DNA from: Plantago ovata
Lineage: Eukaryota; Streptophyta; Magnoliopsida; Lamiales; Plantaginaceae
Assembly (NCBI GenBank): GCA_028274465.1
Contig: CM051457.1
Coordinates: 53,542,425 to 53,606,424, forward strand
Direction: 5' to 3'
DNA: 64,000 nt
Of the stretch, positions 11,973-21,502 are shown piece by piece. Position 1 is the first letter of the stretch, and each line of letters starts with the position of its first letter. Both the position numbers and the translations under genes were made by a program. The notes under the pieces are model-generated. The model worked only from the letters and a program-made list of their open reading frames with translations, was not told the DNA's origin and did no database searches.

Positions 11973-12812
11973 GTGCACGAGAGCTTGGAAAAAAGGCCGA
12001 GTATGCTCGGTTAACTTTGTACTATTGTACTTGTATTTTTTCTTAGAGTTTTTTCCGAACAACTTCCTGCTTTCATAATTTGCTATTCGGCCCCTTGTGG
12101 CGTACTCGATCTCCGTTGTATTATAACATGATGAATGATTTCCTTGTTTTCTTCAATATAATTTTCTCTTCGATTTCTTTCCTATACTTGTGTTTTTTAC
12201 TAACTCCTTAGTTATGACGTATAACTTGGATAGAGTAGTTAAACATGTATAGATTAGGATCGAGAACCAAAGTTCTTCGAACCGTGGAGTAGCAAGATGA
12301 TCTTCGCTAATGATAATTCGGACGAAACTCCTCGAGCTACCAAAGTAGTTGCCGCGCTTCTCGATTTTCTTTGATAACTAAGAAAAATTCTAAGTGTTGA
12401 ACTTAGAAAAAATTCTAAGTGTTGAGCCAGAAAGAATCGGGCTCCTCCTCGATTTCATTCTGCTCGTCGCTTTTATCCCCTTAAAAGGCTTCATGATTAA
12501 TTATCTTTTAAAGATAAGAGAGCAGGGAGGGTTCCTTTAATCATGGAAATCGAGTAGCTCTTATGTAGATCGAGTAAGCTTTCTTGATTTAGTAGCAGTA
12601 TAATAGTTCTATAATTGAACGTTTTTTGTTGAAAGATAGACATTGCATTGATTTGTCGGAAATACAATTACAATGGGGGCTCCTCGGCCAGCTTTCTTAC
12701 AACAATTTCTTAACAAAAACATGAGGTACTTCTCACATGAACTTGTGAGGAATCCTTCTCGATCTTCGGGCCTTTCACAGGGGTTCTTCAAAAAGCTTTT
12801 TCTTCAAACAAC
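11973..12812. other. noncoding interval between antisense gene and pol end of C
   Basis: No gene is visible. It should hold the 3' untranslated region of the antisense gene, with a likely poly(A) region near 12130-12180. It also contains a duplicated short motif (AAATTCTAAGTGTTGA near 12385 and 12410) that is present in copy K near 63780-63820. The block GACGTATAACTTGGATAGAG is shared with K, so the interval belongs to the element. Confidence 0.6.
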
Positions 12813-13344
12813 TCAAGTGTAGAATCTCTGGAGGTTAGAAGTATTCCACGGGTTCTTTAATACTCTTCCCTCCATGTCTTGGAGACGATAAATTCCATTG
12901 GACCTTGCTTCAATTATCTTGTAGGGGCCTTCCCAATTGGGTTGCATCTTCCCAACTTTGCCCAGGATGTTAACTCTTCGGAGTACTAGGTCTCCAACTT
13001 GGAAGTCTCTCTCTCTTACGCCCTTGTTGTAGGTCTTCGCGATCAATGCTTGATATCTGAGGATGTTGGCCAAGGCATTGGTCCTCGCTTCACTAACCGT
13101 CTCCAGATCGAAGAGCCTCTTTGTATGATTGTCCTCGGGTTGATACCCTTGGATTCTGAGGGTTTCTACCGCCACTTCCGCTGGTATGACCGCCTCGGAC
13201 CCATAAACTAGCGAGAAGGGAGTCTCTCTTGTAGCTGTTTTTTAAGTGGTGCGGTATGCCCATACCACTCCATCAAGCTCGTCGACCCAGTCCTTGTTGG
13301 TGGCGAACCTCTTCTACAAGTTGTTGACGAGGATTTTGTTGACG
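12813..13344 (-). pseudogene. Tat integrase C-terminal remnant
   Basis: On the minus strand a fragment reads through SLVYGSEAVIPAE, spanning a frame break near 13205-13240. It then shows EARTNALANILRYQ and the GPY/F module (VGKMQPNWEGPYKI), ending SNLQRFYT. These are typical Tat-lineage integrase C-terminal motifs. Upstream catalytic parts are gone, because the sequence changes to Athila-type RT at about 13345. The gene runs opposite to the antisense gene, as expected for pol. Confidence 0.82.
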
Positions 13345-14800
13345 GAATCTGGTGGCACAACAATGGGGGCAGAAACAAGCTTTTCCTTAAGGGTATTAAA
13401 AAAAGCAACTAGGCACTCATTAGAAAAATGGAAAACCACATCTTTTGCAAGCAAGCTACTTAATGGTTTAGCTATTTTCGAAAAATCCTTAATAAACCTC
13501 CTATGAAACCCTACATGGCCAAGAAAAGACTGCAATTCTTTCACACAAGTAGGTGGAGGAAGTTTTCCAATGATTTCGATCTTAGCCTTGTCCACCTCAA
13601 TACCTCTTTCAGAAACTACATGTCCTAGAACAATGCCTTCCGTAACCATGTAATGACTTTTCTCCCAGCTTAATATTAAATTGCATTCAATGCACCTTTT
13701 CAAAACAAGATCTAATCTATGCAGGCATTCATCAAACGAATCACCAAAAAGAGAAAAATCATCCATGAAAACTTCAACAAACTTAGTTACCATATCAGAG
13801 AAAACAGAAAGCATGCACCTTTGGAAAGTGGCAGGGGCGTTACATAGCCCAAACGGAATCCTCATATAGGGAAACGTCCCGAATGGGCAAGTGAATGTCG
13901 TCTTCTCGTGATCCTCCGGTGCAATCGGGATCTGGTAGAAACCTGACAAGCCATCAAGAAAACAATAGAATTTCCGCCCCGCAAGGCGGTTTAGCATGTC
14001 ATCTATAAATGGCAAAGGGAAGTGGTCTTTCTTAGTGGCGGCTTTTAATCGTCTATAATCAATGCACATCTGCCATCCAGTGGTTTTCCTAACCGGTACT
14101 AACTCTCCCTTCACATTCTCTTCTACCGTGACCCTTGATTTTTTAGGAACTACATGAACAGGGCTCACCCATCGACTATCAGGAATGGGGTAAATCATAT
14201 CGGCATCTAGCAACTTAATTACTTCTTTCTTTACCACCTCTTGCATGGCCGGATTTATCCTACGATGAGGTTGCCTAACGGGTTTGGCATCTTGTTCTAG
14301 AGTTATGTTGTGCACACACCGAGTAGGGCTAAATCCCTTGATATCACTAATCCCCCAACCTATAGCTGCAGAATTTTCTCTCAAAAATTTCAATTAGCCT
14401 ACTTTCTTCATCGTTGGAAAGATGTGAGGAGACTATCACAGGCTTTTTCTGATTCTCTCCTAAGTAGACATACTTTAGGTGTGCAGGGAGTGACTTTAAT
14501 TCTAAGCTAGGCTCTTCAGGAAATTTACTTTCTTCCTCTTCTTCATCTAAGGGTTCAAGCACTTCTTCTCCTACGGGAATTTCTGGGGTACTATCCATCA
14601 TTTCAACTAATGCCCTTGCTTCTTCGGTCATCTAACACGTCTCAACCTGCATGGTTAGTGCCTCCTCAAGAGGTTCAATATTATCACGGTGATGAGGAAA
14701 TTCAGAAAGTATAGAATTAAAGCAATCAACGAAATTTAACTCGTCCATACCATCTTTAGTTACCTCCGCACTGCAACCTACCAATTGAATTTTCTCGCCC
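13345..14800 (-). pseudogene. Athila-type reverse transcriptase, N-terminal two thirds (D)
   Basis: The open stretch to 14393 shows [57 protein letters not shown] and the catalytic block [10 protein letters not shown]. It ends in [16 protein letters not shown] and a connection segment cut after VVPPDS. Upstream in another frame is the acidic spacer between protease and RT. A TAG stop at about 14632 and an extra A near 14385 separate the pieces. RNase H and integrase are absent because of the junction with C. Compare F, which keeps the rest. Confidence 0.88.
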
Positions 14801-14805
14801 ATTAC

Positions 14806-16207
14806 TGATGAACGTATTTTTGACGCGTTCATCTTGTCTTTTTTACCTTCTTTTGCTATCTTTTAGCCTTGTTTTTTGGTTAGTTTTGTAGAATAGTGTC
14901 ACGTTTATTGTTTTCTGCATTTGCAGGCACTTAGGAACGAAATGGCGTTTTGGGAGCTAAAAACGAGCTTTTTTGATAGAAAATGGCCCCGTTGAAGTTC
15001 CTTGATCTCCACGGCTTGTTCGTGAGTGTTTGAGCATCAATAAGCATTGAGAAGGATGAGTCCAAGGCACCCGAGGGCCGTACGAGGGCAAAAAGATTGA
15101 GTTGGAAGACAAAAATCTGCCCAGGAGCCAAGCTAAGCGCCTGGAATAGTGAAGCGCTCCGCTTCATTTTCCAGGAGTTTTGGCACAGCAGCCAAGCGAA
15201 GCGCTTGGAGGGCCCAAGCGCTTCGCTTGCCAAGCGCTCCGCTTGGGCTCTCCAAGCGGTCCGCTTGGCAGCGGTTACGTTTTCGGATTTCCTTCTTAAA
15301 TCTGATTTTCAGTTACTTTTTCCATACTTTTGAACATTGGCTTCGTTTTTGGAGAGCTCCTAAGCCCCAAAACTCAGAGAAAACTCAGATTACATTGTAT
15401 TTTAGATTGGATTAAAGGTTTTGGCATAGGATTGCATCCATTGTTTCATCTACGAAGAGGTTTTCATCAATACCCACCGATTAGTGACAGCTTGGTGGTA
15501 ACATTGTATCATTATCTCTTGTCTAGTAGTTTGATTTGATGTATTCTATTTACAATTCATATGATTTGATGTCTATGTTGATGAATATGAGTAGCTAAAT
15601 CCTTTGTGTTGGTGGTAGAATGTAGAATATGCATGCTATGGGTTATGTTTATGCTTACATGAGGTTGTGAGTCAATCTTGCTGCAAATTCTTCATATGAT
15701 TCTTAGTTGCCTATAAAATATATTCGAATTGAGTATAGTGACAAACTCGTTGGTCAATGAAAGCTATGGGATTGTATGTTAGAGATTTGCAGCATGCTAG
15801 ATAAATGGTGTTAGTGACAAGCACCTCTAAATTATTGATAGTGACCTTTCATGATGTGTGTCTTGAAAGTTACCTAGACGAGTTGCTTAGAAGACTTGAT
15901 CGAAGGTTTTACGCACTGAACTTGTGAGCATATTCGTAACCCATGCATGTGTATTTGATTTCTACCACCAACCGTTTTCCAAACTTGATTACAACAATCT
16001 GATTTCTCGTTGCTTTGTTCTAAGGAAACAATTCTATAAACAATTGAACACGTTGTCTGAAATAACTAGCAAAAACCACAAACAAAGCCACGTTAGGTCC
16101 CGAGAGAACGACACTCGGGGACAACTTGCCATTGCACTCTAGTTTCTGTAGTGATAAGTGTTCTTTGGCTATTAAACAAATTTAATTGGTGAAAATCGAC
16201 ATCATCA
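14806..16207 (+). repeat. 5' LTR of E
   Basis: It runs from TGATGAACGTATTTTTGACG to GACATCATCA and matches the LTR at 20101-21502 along its whole length. It contains five triloop hairpins at 15151-15268 of the AAGCG stem type. No clear TATA box follows the cluster, unlike in the other LTRs. Confidence 0.95.
15151..15268. repeat. triloop hairpin cluster, 5' LTR of E (AAGCG type)
   Basis: Five inverted repeats are visible: GAAGCG/CGCTTC loop CTC (15151-15165), CCAAGCG/CGCTTGG loop AAG (15192-15208), CAAGCG/CGCTTG loop CTT (15215-15229), CCAAGCG/CGCTTGG loop CTC (15230-15246) and the same stem with loop GTC (15252-15268). All have a three-base loop closed by GCG and CGC. Confidence 0.92.
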
Positions 16208-16210
16208 ATT

Positions 16211-16228
16211 TGGCGCCGTTGCCGGGGA
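16211..16228 (+). other. primer binding site of E (tRNA-Asp type)
   Basis: TGGCGCCGTTGCCGGGGA stands three bases after the LTR end. To my knowledge this is the Athila-type primer site, complementary to the 3' end of tRNA-Asp. Confidence 0.88.
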
Positions 16229-16404
16229 CTTAACTCCTTTGGTTGGTGTTTTTGTTTGGTTGTTTTCAGCCAACATCACTTTCTCACCCCATTTCTTTCC
16301 CCCTATTTCTTTGTGCTTAATTCTATGTGTTCTGATTTTTGTTTCACTAACGGGAACTAATCCTTGTATGAGTGTTGTGTTGATTGCACTAGATTTCAGG
16401 CGAG

Positions 16405-18129
16405 ATGGCTGAGCAACCACTGAAGTTACTCTCAAAAGTTACGGTTGAGCCTAGTGGTCCAGCTATTGTTCTCATTGATGCAACGAGGAATCTGGAGCTT
16501 AAAGGACACGTGTTCCAGCAATTACCCAAGTTCTATGGCATGGACAATGAGGACGTCATTGGGTATTTGAATGACTTAGAGAATTTCGTGCTCTACTTGC
16601 CTAGACCGGATGATGGAATTACTGATGATGATTTGCGGATGAAGGTTTTCTCTATGGGAGTTGGGGATAGAGCGAAGGCTTGGTTGAGATCCTTAGAAGC
16701 TGGATATTTGACCACATGGGCTCAATTGTTTGAAAAATTTATGGATCGGTATTATCCCGCTTCCAAGACTATGGTTATGAAGAGACAAATCAGCACTTTT
16801 GAGCAGAAGTATGATGAAGCTTTTCATGAGGCTTATGATCGGTTTAAGGGGTTGCAATATCGGTGCCCACATCACGGCTTCGATGGAGGTCAGCTCATCC
16901 AATTCTTCTATAATGGTTTGCATCCTGGTGTTCAAGCACAAGTGGATAGCATTTGTGGAGGAAGCATGGGAGAGTTGTTTCCGAGTCAAGCTCAAGCTAA
17001 GTTGGATATAATGTACCGGAATTGTCAGAACCGGAATATAAGAGCCAAGATTCATTCAAAAGAACCTAGAGAAGAACCCATAGCGGCTTTTGAAGAGAAA
17101 GTGGTTCGTGGTGATGACTATGAGCAAGGATTCGCCAGTCAACGTCAACATGCTGAGGTAAACTATGGGGTACCCGGATATGCTCCATCCTCTTTGGTCG
17201 CCATGGTGCAAAGCTTGGTAGAAAAGACCGACAAGTTTATGGAATCTTATTACAGGAATCAGGCTATGAACGAGAAGCGGTTTGAGAACTTGGAGGCTAG
17301 TACTTCTTCTCTTAACAGGAAGTTGCAAGAGCTCATTGATAGAGGAGCTAGTCCTGAGCAAGAGAAGCTTTTGGGTAATACCGAGAGAGCTATGGCCATC
17401 ACGGTGGTGACTAATATTCCAATTGAGATCACGGTCACAAGAGAAGGAGCACGAGTAGAGGTTCCAAGTAGCAAGAAAATCTCTGAGCCTTGCGTTGCTA
17501 ACGAGGAGCCTAAGCCCTCTATGGTTGAGGAAGAAGCTTCACATATTGAAGAAGAAAGCTCATCGTCTGAGGATGAGATTGTGGAAGTACCCGCACTTGA
17601 GAGCTTCGATGTGGAAATCGGTCTTGGCACGAAGGATGGTATATTGGCTACATTGGACACAGGAGCTGGAGTCAATGTCTTGCCGATGAATGTGTATGAA
17701 GAATCCCGGTTGACTGGTTTGAAGCCTATGAAAGCTATGGTTCAACTTGCTGATGGGTCTATGAGGAGACCTTTGGGAGTTCTCGAAGACTTGGTTATTA
17801 GAGTTGCCGGTGTTGAGGTGAAGACGAGCTTCATAGTTATGCCGACTTCGGAAGCCAATTTTAAGGATGTGGTCCTGTTGGGAAGAGCCTTCATCAATAA
17901 GGTGCACATGGTGATTGACATGTACCGTCGTACATGTAGTTTTGAGGTAGATGGCAAGCGACACATGTTGCGAGCCATTGTTAATTCATGTGTTGAGAAG
18001 ACTTGCACTAACAAACTTATAGGATACTTTGGTCCTCTATTCCTTCGTTCAAATGTGCAGGGATTTCACCGATTAAAGAGGGCAATGATGGGGAAGTCTA
18101 GTACCCAATATGAATTCAACCCCAATTGA
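16405..18129 (+). CDS. gag-protease of element E, 574 residues
   Basis: The ORF is intact from ATG 16405 to TGA 18127-18129. Residues about 40-190 form a retrotransposon gag domain (DDLRMKVFSMGVGDRAKAWL, then YRCPHHGFDGGQLIQFFYNG). A possible coiled coil lies near 275-315. An aspartic protease of retropepsin type begins near residue 417 (LDTGAGVNVLPMNVY), with the flap and VLLGRAFI following. No CCHC zinc knuckle is visible, unlike in J. The start is supported by alignment with MAEARP inside J's longer gag. The product would form particles for packaging element RNA. Reverse transcriptase must come from elsewhere. Confidence 0.9.
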   Translation: MAEQPLKLLSKVTVEPSGPAIVLIDATRNLELKGHVFQQLPKFYGMDNEDVIGYLNDLENFVLYLPRPDDGITDDDLRMKVFSMGVGDRAKAWLRSLEAGYLTTWAQLFEKFMDRYYPASKTMVMKRQISTFEQKYDEAFHEAYDRFKGLQYRCPHHGFDGGQLIQFFYNGLHPGVQAQVDSICGGSMGELFPSQAQAKLDIMYRNCQNRNIRAKIHSKEPREEPIAAFEEKVVRGDDYEQGFASQRQHAEVNYGVPGYAPSSLVAMVQSLVEKTDKFMESYYRNQAMNEKRFENLEASTSSLNRKLQELIDRGASPEQEKLLGNTERAMAITVVTNIPIEITVTREGARVEVPSSKKISEPCVANEEPKPSMVEEEASHIEEESSSSEDEIVEVPALESFDVEIGLGTKDGILATLDTGAGVNVLPMNVYEESRLTGLKPMKAMVQLADGSMRRPLGVLEDLVIRVAGVEVKTSFIVMPTSEANFKDVVLLGRAFINKVHMVIDMYRRTCSFEVDGKRHMLRAIVNSCVEKTCTNKLIGYFGPLFLRSNVQGFHRLKRAMMGKSSTQYEFNPN

Positions 18130-18171
18130 GCCTTGAAGATTTGAGCCAACGACGTGTAAACAAAGGCGCTT

Positions 18172-18189
18172 CTCGGGAGGCAACCCGAG
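18172..18189 (+). other. stem-loop after gag of E
   Basis: CTCGGG, loop AGGCAA, CCCGAG, about 40 bases after the gag stop. Element J has TCCGGG, the same loop AGGCAA, CCCGGA at 53245-53262, also just after gag. The paired differences keep the stem. Confidence 0.75.
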
Positions 18190-18337
18190 GTGGTAAGTGT
18201 TTCGCATTTAGTTAGCTTTCTTTGTGTTTGTAGTTGTGGCCTGTTTGCCTTTTGTCGTGATTAGTTTAGTCTAGTGTTTGTCTTGGTGCCTTAGGTGATT
18301 AAGATAGGAAAAAACATCGAATATCTGGAAACAGAGC

Positions 18338-18450
18338 CATGCGAAGCGCTTGGAAGGGCCAAGCGGTCCGCTTGAATCTTCAGTAAATCAAAAAATTTAC
18401 TGGAATTTCAAGCGGAGCGCCTGGAGCCTCCCAAGCGCTCCGCTTGACAA
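18338..18450. repeat. triloop hairpin cluster, internal, downstream of gag in E
   Basis: The units are of the same AAGCG type as in E's LTRs: an imperfect one at 18338-18352, CCAAGCG/CGCTTG loop GTC at 18359-18374, a decayed one with loop GAG near 18410-18425, and CAAGCG/CGCTTG loop CTC at 18432-18446. Confidence 0.85.
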
Positions 18451-18623
18451 GCGCTGTACCCAGATTTTCCTCGTTTTTTCCATTCTTCTCACCTTTGTGC
18501 ACCCGTTTTTACATGTTTCATGAGTCCTTTCAGGTACTACTCATATATAGGAGATTGGACACGAACCTTTATCTCAGGGAAGTGTACTTTCAATCCAATT
18601 TTTCCTTTTCATTCAACTTTTCT

Positions 18624-18663
18624 TTGCTCGAGGACGAGCAAAAGTTTAGGTTTGGGGAGGGGG
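18624..18663 (+). other. internal polypurine-tract-like motif of E
   Basis: The hairpin TTGCTCG, loop AGGA, CGAGCAA is followed by AGGTTTGGGGAGGGGG. The true 3' polypurine tract (20065-20100) has the same layout with TTGCTTG, AGGA, CAAGCA. It could be a second plus-strand priming site. Confidence 0.5.
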
Positions 18664-20064
18664 TATTGGATTTTTAGTACTATATACTTGTGTGGTTCGT
18701 GCATGCCTGATTTTACTCAAGTTCATGTGATTTGTCGTGTTTTTTCAAATTTTTGCATGCATATCATCCCTAGATTAGTTGTTGCACGTTGTTGTGTGTG
18801 GAGTTTATTGCCAAGTCTTTTGAACTTTTTTATTGAGTAGACTAAGTGTTTATGACCATTGATCATATGTTGCATCACTTTGCAAGTAGTTTGAGGCTTG
18901 TCTCGCTTGGTTTGTCACATTCGCATGTGCACTAGTTAAGCTTAGTAGTCTCGACATCACCTTGAGTGGTGTTTCTTCTGCTGCGGTTCACGATGGCCTT
19001 ATGAAATTATGCACGTTTGAGTCTATGGTTGTAACCCGTGTAATTATGTACGTAAGAGGCGACAAGTTCTTCACCTCGATTAGAGATTGCCAAATGCCTA
19101 GGAAGGAGGTAGTGTGAGGTGTGTGATTCCTTGTATTAAACCTATTCTATCGAATAGGTTTGGGGAGGAGGTTACGTTGTTATACTTGTCTTTCGTCTTG
19201 AGTCGTTGTAGATTTTTCTTAGCTTTATTTTTCTTTTGTTTTGTGTCCCAACCTATTCTCTCGAATAGGTTTTGGGAGGTGTCTTTGTAAAAAGTTTTTC
19301 CCTTTTTCTTTTTCGTCTTTGTGCTCAAACCTATTCTCTCGAATAGGTTTGGGGAGGTTTTTGACACATAGTACTGCTGCTTGCCTAGCTATGTATAAAA
19401 AAAAAAGAGAAAAAGAAAATAAAAAAAAAAAGAGAAAAGGAAAAGAGAAAATAAAAAAAGAAGAAAGAAAATAAAGAATAAGACCCAAAAGCAAAAGAAG
19501 GGTCGTTGCAAGCCAAAAGCAGTCTCGTAGTGTCAAGTGTCATGTAAATATTTTGTCCTTGTGAAGTATCGAGTTGTAAATTCTATCTTTCGTTTCGTGT
19601 CGCCTTTGTCCAAGGCCTGTTCTTGACCACCCTCGTCTTGCTATTCGAGAAGTGGTTGAAAGAGGCTCATTCTTGAGAGTCTGGGTAGAATAGGGGAGTG
19701 TTATCTTTCTAAGGGAACCCTCCTTCGTTTGATGAGAGCCAGTATTGGTTCGCCCTCTCTTGAGGAAAAGTCTTGCTTGGTGAACAGTAGTAAGCCCTCG
19801 GTTTCATAGGCACGGGGCAATTGTAGTATGATAATATGCATCATTGTGTCGTCACTGACCAGGTCCAGGTAGAAGATGTTACGAGAGACTGCTTTGCTTA
19901 ACCAAGTGCACATGAGAATGTGTATATTCGCAATCGAGGGTTTCTTCAACCTACTTGCATGTCATGCTCATTTGGTTTTGTTCATAAGCATTTGGTAGAT
20001 TCAATAGATTAGTTCACTTTACTTGGCATGAGACTCCTTTTGTGTTGCATTTAGGATAGTTTGT
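18664..20064 (+). other. noncoding 3' region of E
   Basis: No gene is supported. It is shared in order with the 3' regions of F, G, H and J: a block with hairpins AACCTATTC/GAATAGGTT each followed by TTTGGGGAGG or a close variant (19139-19160, 19250-19271, 19328-19349), a poly-A/poly-AG tract (19395-19490), then blocks around TTCGTTTGATGAGAGCCAGTATTGG and CAGGTCCAGGTAGAAGATG. Short lysine-rich reading frames in the A-rich tract are not genes. Confidence 0.75.
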
Positions 20065-20100
20065 TGCTTGAGGACAAGCATAGGTTTGGTTTGGGGAGTT
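20065..20100 (+). other. polypurine tract of E with preceding hairpin
   Basis: TTGCTTG, loop AGGA, CAAGCA is followed by GGTTTGGTTTGGGGAGTT, directly before the 3' LTR start TGATGAACG. The same arrangement precedes the LTRs of F, H and J. Confidence 0.8.
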
Positions 20101-21502
20101 TGATGAACGTATTTTTGACGCGTTCATCTTGTCTTTTTTACCTTCTTTTGCTATCTTTTAGCCTTGTTTTTTGGTTAGTTTTGTAGAATAGTGTCACGTT
20201 TATTGTTTTCTGCATTTCCAGGCACTTAGGAACGAAATGGCGTTTTTGGAGCTAAAAACGAGCTTTTTTGATAGAAAATGGTCCCGTTGAAGTTCCTTGA
20301 TGTCCACGGCTTGTTCGTGAGTGTTTGAGCATCAATAAGCATTGAGAAGGATGAGTCCAAGGCACCCGAGGGCCGTACGAGGGCAAAAAGATTGAGTTGG
20401 AAGACAAAAATCTGCCCAGGAGCCAAGCTAAGCGCCTGGAATAGTGAAGCGCTCCGCTTCATTTTCCATGAGTTTTGGCACAGCAGCCAAGTGAAGCGCT
20501 TGGGGCCCAAGCGCTTCGCTTGCCAAGCGCTCCACTTGGCCTCTCCAAGCGGTCCGCTTGGCAGCGGTTACGTTTTCGGATTTTCCTTCTTAAATGTGAT
20601 TTTCAGTTACTTTTTCCATACTTTTGAACATTGGCTTCGTTTTTGGAGAGCTCCTAAGCCCCAAAACTCAGAGAAAACTCACATTACATTGTATTTTAGA
20701 TTGGATTAAAGGTTTTGGCATAGGATTGCATCCATTGTTTCATCTACGGAGAGGTTTTCATCACTACCCACCGATTAGTGGCAGCTTGGTGGTAACATTG
20801 TATCATTATCTCTTGTCTAGTAGTTTGATTTGATGTATTCTATTTACAATTCATATGATTTGATGTCTATGTTGATGAATATGAGTAGCTAAATCCTTTG
20901 TGTTGCTGGTAGAATGTAGAATATGCATGCTATGGGTTATGTTTATGCTTACATGAGGTTGTGAGTCAATCTTGCTGCAAATTCCTTCATATGATTCTTA
21001 GTTGCCTATAACATATATTCGAATTGAATATAGTGACAAACTCGTTGGTCAATGAAAGCTATGGGATTGTATGTTAGAGATTTGCAGCATGCTAGATAAA
21101 TGGTGTTAGTGACAAGCACCTCTAAATTATTGATAGTGACCTTTCATGATGTGTGTCTTGAAAGTTACCTAGACGAGTTGCTTAGCAGACTTGATCGAAG
21201 GTTTTACGCACTGAACTTGTGAGCATATTCGTAACCCATGCATGTGTATTTGATTTCTACCACCAACCGTTTTCCAAACTTGATTACAACAATCTGATTT
21301 CTCGTTGCTTTGTTCTAAGAAGACAATTCTATAAACACTTGAACACGTTGTCTGAAATAACTAGCAAAAACCACAAACAAAGCCACGTTAGGTCCCGAGA
21401 GAACGACACTCGGGGACAACTTGCCATTGCACTGTAGTTTGTGTAGTGATAAGTGTTCTTTTGCTATTAAAAAAATTTAATTGGTGAAAACCGACATCAT
21501 CA
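20101..21502 (+). repeat. 3' LTR of E
   Basis: It has the same length (1402 bp) and ends as the 5' LTR. It contains the hairpin cluster 20446-20561. Two stems there carry C-to-T or G-to-A changes relative to the 5' LTR (CCAAGTG and CACTTGG), which look like CpG decay. Confidence 0.95.

Larger units (their letters stand above)
6138..13344 (-). mobile_element. C: Tat-lineage Ty3/gypsy element, 3' part
   Basis: From right to left in element orientation I see an integrase tail (12813-13344), an antisense gene (plus strand, 7837-11972), a hypervariable region with a hairpin satellite, a polypurine tract and the 3' LTR (6138-6991). Antisense extra ORFs between pol and the 3' LTR, and tandem repeats in the 3' region, are both described for the Tat/Ogre lineage. 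The element is inserted in LTR B after CCTAC. At 13345 it changes abruptly to element D, so its gag, RT and 5' LTR are missing. Confidence 0.82.
14806..21502 (+). mobile_element. E: complete gag-only LTR retrotransposon (TR-GAG type)
   Basis: Two LTRs of 1402 bp each flank one gag-protease ORF and a long noncoding 3' region. The element has a tRNA-Asp primer site and a polypurine tract, but no RT, RNase H or integrase. A perfect 5-bp target duplication ATTAC stands at 14801-14805 and 21503-21507. The LTRs differ at only a few percent of sites by eye, so this is one of the younger insertions here. It would need enzymes from an autonomous relative; D and F are of the right type but dead. Confidence 0.93.

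Noticed and set aside
15097..15415. open frames across the hairpin cluster of E's LTR
   Set aside because: They have no conserved protein. The frames exist because the repeated hairpin units lack stop codons, and they also occur in the 3' LTR with changed sequence.
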